Below are positions 60,901-64,000 of a stretch of DNA of 64,000 bases, one piece after another. The notes beneath the pieces were generated by a model. That model searched no databases, was not told the DNA's origin, and saw only the letters and a program-made list of their open reading frames with translations. Position 1 is the first letter of the stretch. Every line of letters begins with the position of its first letter. Origin of the DNA: Gamsiella multidivaricata. Taxonomy: Eukaryota; Mortierellomycota; Mortierellomycetes; Mortierellales; Mortierellaceae. The stretch is from positions 124,001-188,000 of the forward strand of contig NW_026251729.1 in assembly GCF_025024155.1 (NCBI RefSeq), read 5' to 3'. Both the position numbers and the translations under genes were made by a program.

Positions 60901-62597
60901 ACGTCTTTTGGATGTGTGTCGAGAAAGAGAATTTGGGATAGGAAGGCAAAATGGTCTTACCTTGCCAGTCAAAGACTTGTTATGGAGAGTGGGTAGTTGT
61001 GCGAGTGGTGAAGCAGGGAATGAGGAATAAGGGTGCGGTAAGGAGTGAATGCGGCGTATATGATGGGTATATGAACTGTAGGCGTTTGATGAATGAGTAA
61101 TAGCAGAAGCTGCAAAAGAATTGTCCCAGGAGAGCGCGGCTCTCCCTTTTATACCTTTTTTTCATTTTGGTGGCGGCTATATAACTGAAACTCAATTACC
61201 TCAATTGATAATAAACTGCGCTTCACTCGCTCTCTGTCATAAGAAGTTCATCGCCTCCAAAAAAATACAAACAACATGCGCCTTCCTCAAAATAACCCAT
61301 CGACTGCTCCTAAAGCGACCACTTCATGCCTCCGCGTCGGGGTCGGCTTCCAGAAGCACATATAGACACCCTCATCCTTTCACAATATCAATTTTTTTTA
61401 TCTTGGATACAGCATCATGGCAGAATCACTGGTATTAAAAATCTATTGTACCATGCATTGTGCATGAGCGTATATGTCATGCCTCTCTCTATATCCCGTC
61501 TTTCTCTCTCTCTGTCTCTTTGCTCCTCTGCCTTCCTTCCCGCCCTGCAATCTGTGTGCCTATCCATGGCTTTTCCGTCAATTCTTCGTATTCATTTTTT
61601 TACGAGCGTCAACATGCTTAGACAACAAAAATGAACAAAGAAGCCAAGATGTCAACAAATGACGAAATGGCTTAGGGATCAACTCAGACAGCTATTCTTC
61701 GACAAGGCATGGGATCTTTCAGGTACAATGGCGATCATTCTAGGTCCGTCGATTACTCGACAAGACCGAGGCTCATGGTTTTTTTTCCTTTTTTCCCTTT
61801 TTTTTTTAGTCTCGACTAGGGAAGAGTTGAGACCTAGAAGATGATTCAGCCGCTCACTGTTGCGCCCCTGTCTGTCGCACTGCTTCCCGGACGCCTGCTT
61901 AAACATGCCAAAAAAGGTTTCTCAGACTTACGCACTATCTACGCTGGATGACTAAAGGTAGAGAAGGATAAACTGTGTGTGTATAACTGCGGACTGACAG
62001 TGTCCTACAGAACTGCTTCTTGCTCCGTTGGAGGAAGAACGTTCAAGGAAACTTGAGGAAAGATTTATGCACATTCCTCCGAGCCCGCGGTGGAAATGGT
62101 AAATCGTAGTGAGGTAATCTGCGCAAACCTTATTATAAAAACAGCAAACAATGCAAATCGCGGTTGTGCTTCGAAATCCACGAATGTCATTTAGACAAAA
62201 AGCCCAAAGGCCGGCATCCGGCCGAATCAATTGAGCTCATTACCATAGAGCGAAGTGTAGACCTGCGACTCTCTTGGCCAACCTTTCTTTCCTCTGTGCA
62301 TGGAGCTTCTCTTTTACGACATAATTTTGAATGCTTGGTAAGCTATTCTATGGGCCGTCGGCGAACCCCTGAAGTGGATAGATTCTCATTGGTCGGGACA
62401 GGCGTTGAAGACGTCCAATTGCTTAAATCCAACTGACGTAAAAGAATGAAAGGAGGAGGAGAGAGTGAGCCCGTCTCCGAGGTCTTGTCTGCTCCACAGA
62501 TCCAAATATTTCTCTGAACGTCCGAACGCCTTTGTCCAATCTCTGGAACTCCTCAAGTTCACTTTTATTACAAATGAAATAAAGTACGAATAGTGTA
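57966..62597. other. 4.6 kb gene-poor region upstream of the SWIRM gene
   Basis: No protein gene is supported on either strand. A TATATATA element lies near 58357-58364, about 395 bases upstream of the SWIRM start codon. A/T homopolymers are frequent (for example 58603-58620, 58833-58846 and 59826-59838). Near 61153-60961 the minus strand has a TATA box, a CT-rich segment and a consensus donor (see separate entry). The right end is the 3' flank of the Nudix gene. No tRNA, rRNA or transposase was found by eye. Confidence 0.5.
60961..61153 (-). promoter_or_regulatory. Candidate minus-strand promoter and non-coding first exon
   Basis: On the minus strand TATAAAAGGG (61153-61144) is followed by leader-like sequence with many CACTC/CCAC segments and no ATG, ending in AAG/GTAAGA with the exon end at 60961. 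It could be a spliced 5' UTR exon feeding the SWIRM gene 3 kb downstream, or a non-coding transcript. A perfect 7 bp hairpin (GGAGAGC, loop GCG, GCTCTCC at 61129-61145) overlaps the start region. Confidence 0.35.
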
Positions 62598-63553
62598 TTA
62601 TATCGAGGAGCGAAGGCCATGTGTCCGATTATACCACTCTGTCATCAAGGAGTCATCGCGGACCTGATTCGGTGAATAGGGCTCGAAATCCGGCTCCCGC
62701 TGGTATGCAATCTTGGCCACCTCGATCAGCACGCCTGCTGTCATGCCATACACCGGCCAGCTTGGTGTAGATGCGTCTGACTTTATGGTCTTGTCTGGCT
62801 CGCCCAGGATGTAATTGCTGCTTCCGCATCGTTCAAAGCGATGGATCCTGTATTCGGCGATCATCCATTGCATATCAAACGACTTGTGGTCCTCTGGCCG
62901 TGGGCTTAGGAAGTACTCCAATGGTACTGTGAAAATGGCAGCAACCTCACCAGGGTTTGGATAGAGCAGTGAGAGATCCGCTGTGGTCATAGCGGGACAG
63001 TAGACGACAACAGGTGTCACCACCTGGAAATGCCGCGAGAGCACTGGTGTCAGGATCGTGAGGGTTTGGGACTCGGACGTTGCCAGCCGGACCTCCTCGA
63101 ATGCCTCTCTTTTCTGCACAGTTAACAAAAGAAAGAGAGTAATCAGCCGCTTCTGATCTACTTGTTCTCGTTATGATTAGCATGCACTATGCTAGACGTG
63201 TATCCTTCACTTACAGCTGTAGCAATTAGATCAACGTCCTCCGGGTCCACTTTGCCTAAGTGCAAACAACAATATTCAAGGGTTAAGCGAGAAGGAGAGA
63301 GGTGTTATTTAAAGTACAAAAACGTGCATTGGTTACATAAATAGAGGTATGTACCTCCAGGGAAGGCCGAGTCGCCAGCATTGGTGCGCAAAGTGGAGGC
63401 TCGAACAGTGAGAATGACCTCGAGATCCCCCTCACTGTTTGGCAGTAACGCCACCAGCACTGCAGATCGTTTAGCGGCCTTGTAGTTATCGACCGACTGG
63501 GGGTGGTTCTGCAGGTTTTCCAGCGCCTTGACTGACTTTTGGTTGAGATACAT
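62598..63553 (-). CDS. Nudix hydrolase, CoA-diphosphatase type
   Basis: Three minus-strand exons (63553-63355, 63255-63215, 63113-62598) give 251 residues. Enzymes such as yeast Pcd1 and mammalian NUDT7/NUDT8 cleave CoA and acyl-CoA to phosphopantetheine and 3',5'-ADP. The start MYLNQKSVKALENL, then RSAVLVALLPNSEGDLEVIL and TNAGDSAFPGG, lead into the Nudix box, which is divided over all three exons: FPGG, then KVDPEDVDLIATA, then KREAFEEVRL. The TAxREAFEE spacing is that of the CoA-specific subfamily. The usual Gly after the EE pair (EEVGL) is Arg here, a change at a commonly conserved place, while the metal-binding glutamates are kept. Later blocks (FQVVTPVVVY, NPGEVAAIFTVPLEYFL) fit the family. 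No clear peroxisomal C-terminal signal is seen. Introns are 99 and 101 bp. Confidence 0.88.
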
Positions 63554-64000
63554 GGTGCGCGCGGGTGGAGGGTAAACTGAAAAGAGAGGATAAGGCGAAA
63601 GAGGGACAGGCGCCAGGCGGTGCCAAGTGGGGCCAAGTGTAGGGTGGGCTGCAGGAAGGGGAGGGAGGATGCACAACGGAGGGAATGGATGAAATGGCGA
63701 TGGTACGGATGATTAGCAGCCGAGCAGTGAGCCGATCTCCCCCTCCACACCGTTCACTTTGTCTTTGCACGCTGACTTAATGCTGTCATGGGGATGAAAT
63801 CGATAGTCGCTCCACATACCGGGCCAGCTCCCTCCTCCCTGGTCTGATACCATCCGGGGGCCTCAGTGATGCAAAAGGCGCTCTTTTTGTCTACCTTATT
63901 TAAGCATTGCCCTGCAAGTCTCCCAGTCTCCCTCCGCTCCACGCCTCCTCCCCAGAAAGTGACTCATTCTGCGTGTAAACAGATGCAGTCAATCCCCCTC
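63554..64000. other. Upstream region of the Nudix gene at the window edge
   Basis: 447 bases to the end of the window. The upstream in-frame sequence lacks an ATG, so the Nudix start at 63553 is kept. A minus-strand frame at 63754-63942 shows nothing recognisable. A gene beyond the edge cannot be judged. Confidence 0.4.

Noticed and set aside
1..64000. Search for complete tRNA, 5S rRNA, CRISPR arrays, LTR or DNA transposons
   Set aside because: None was found by eye; the only tRNA-like element is the truncated one at 7907-7945, and no transposase or reverse transcriptase motif was seen in the open frames.

Overview
The window is nuclear DNA of a filamentous, early-diverging fungus, most likely Mortierellomycota (Mortierella/Linnemannia-like). 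Genes are broken by short GT-AG introns, mostly 50-215 bp. Intergenic and intronic DNA is full of pyrimidine tracts and long A/T homopolymers, proteins carry long Gln/Ser/Asn low-complexity segments, and there is an MT-A70 protein of the MTA1 type that is known from ciliates and basal fungi. All exon models were built by eye from splice consensus and reading-frame continuity. No transcript data or database search was available.

Left part (1-16.5 kb, all + strand): a PPZ1-type protein phosphatase with a myristoylation-like N-terminus; a four-exon C2-domain protein; a 2.6 kb gap holding a tRNA-like fragment and splice-like signals; then a five-exon gene for an unrecognised 2,093-residue protein, probably an alpha-helical solenoid.

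Middle (16.5-34 kb): a hyaluronan-synthase-like GT2 enzyme (-), a GPP/DOG-type HAD phosphatase (-), two tandem wax-synthase/MBOAT paralogues (+), the MTA1-type adenine methyltransferase (+), a VRG4-type GDP-mannose transporter (-), and a ten-exon chromatin-type gene (-) with a DNMT1-RFTS-like N-terminal domain and zinc-finger-like segments. One intron of that last gene appears to be GC-AG.

Right part (34-64 kb): a 1,301-residue multi-pass membrane protein with a long disordered tail (+); a 124-residue single-pass protein (-) sharing a 228 bp divergent promoter with ribosome-biogenesis factor NOC3 (+); a Yap-like bZIP-DUF3425 transcription factor (+); a beta-carbonic anhydrase with a possible mitochondrial presequence (+); a small signal-anchor membrane protein (+); a very Gln-rich coiled-coil protein (+); a SWIRM-domain protein (-) with a 4.6 kb upstream gap; and a CoA-diphosphatase-like Nudix hydrolase (-).

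The genes do not form one pathway. Two loose themes appear: membrane, cell-surface and glycan functions (HAS-like enzyme, GDP-mannose transporter, wax synthases), and chromatin or nuclear functions (MTA1, RFTS-like protein, SWIRM protein, NOC3, bZIP). The most notable items are the MTA1-type enzyme with an RFTS-like protein 2.3 kb away, the fungal HAS-like enzyme, and the unknown 2,093-residue protein. No complete tRNA, rRNA, CRISPR array or intact transposon was seen.
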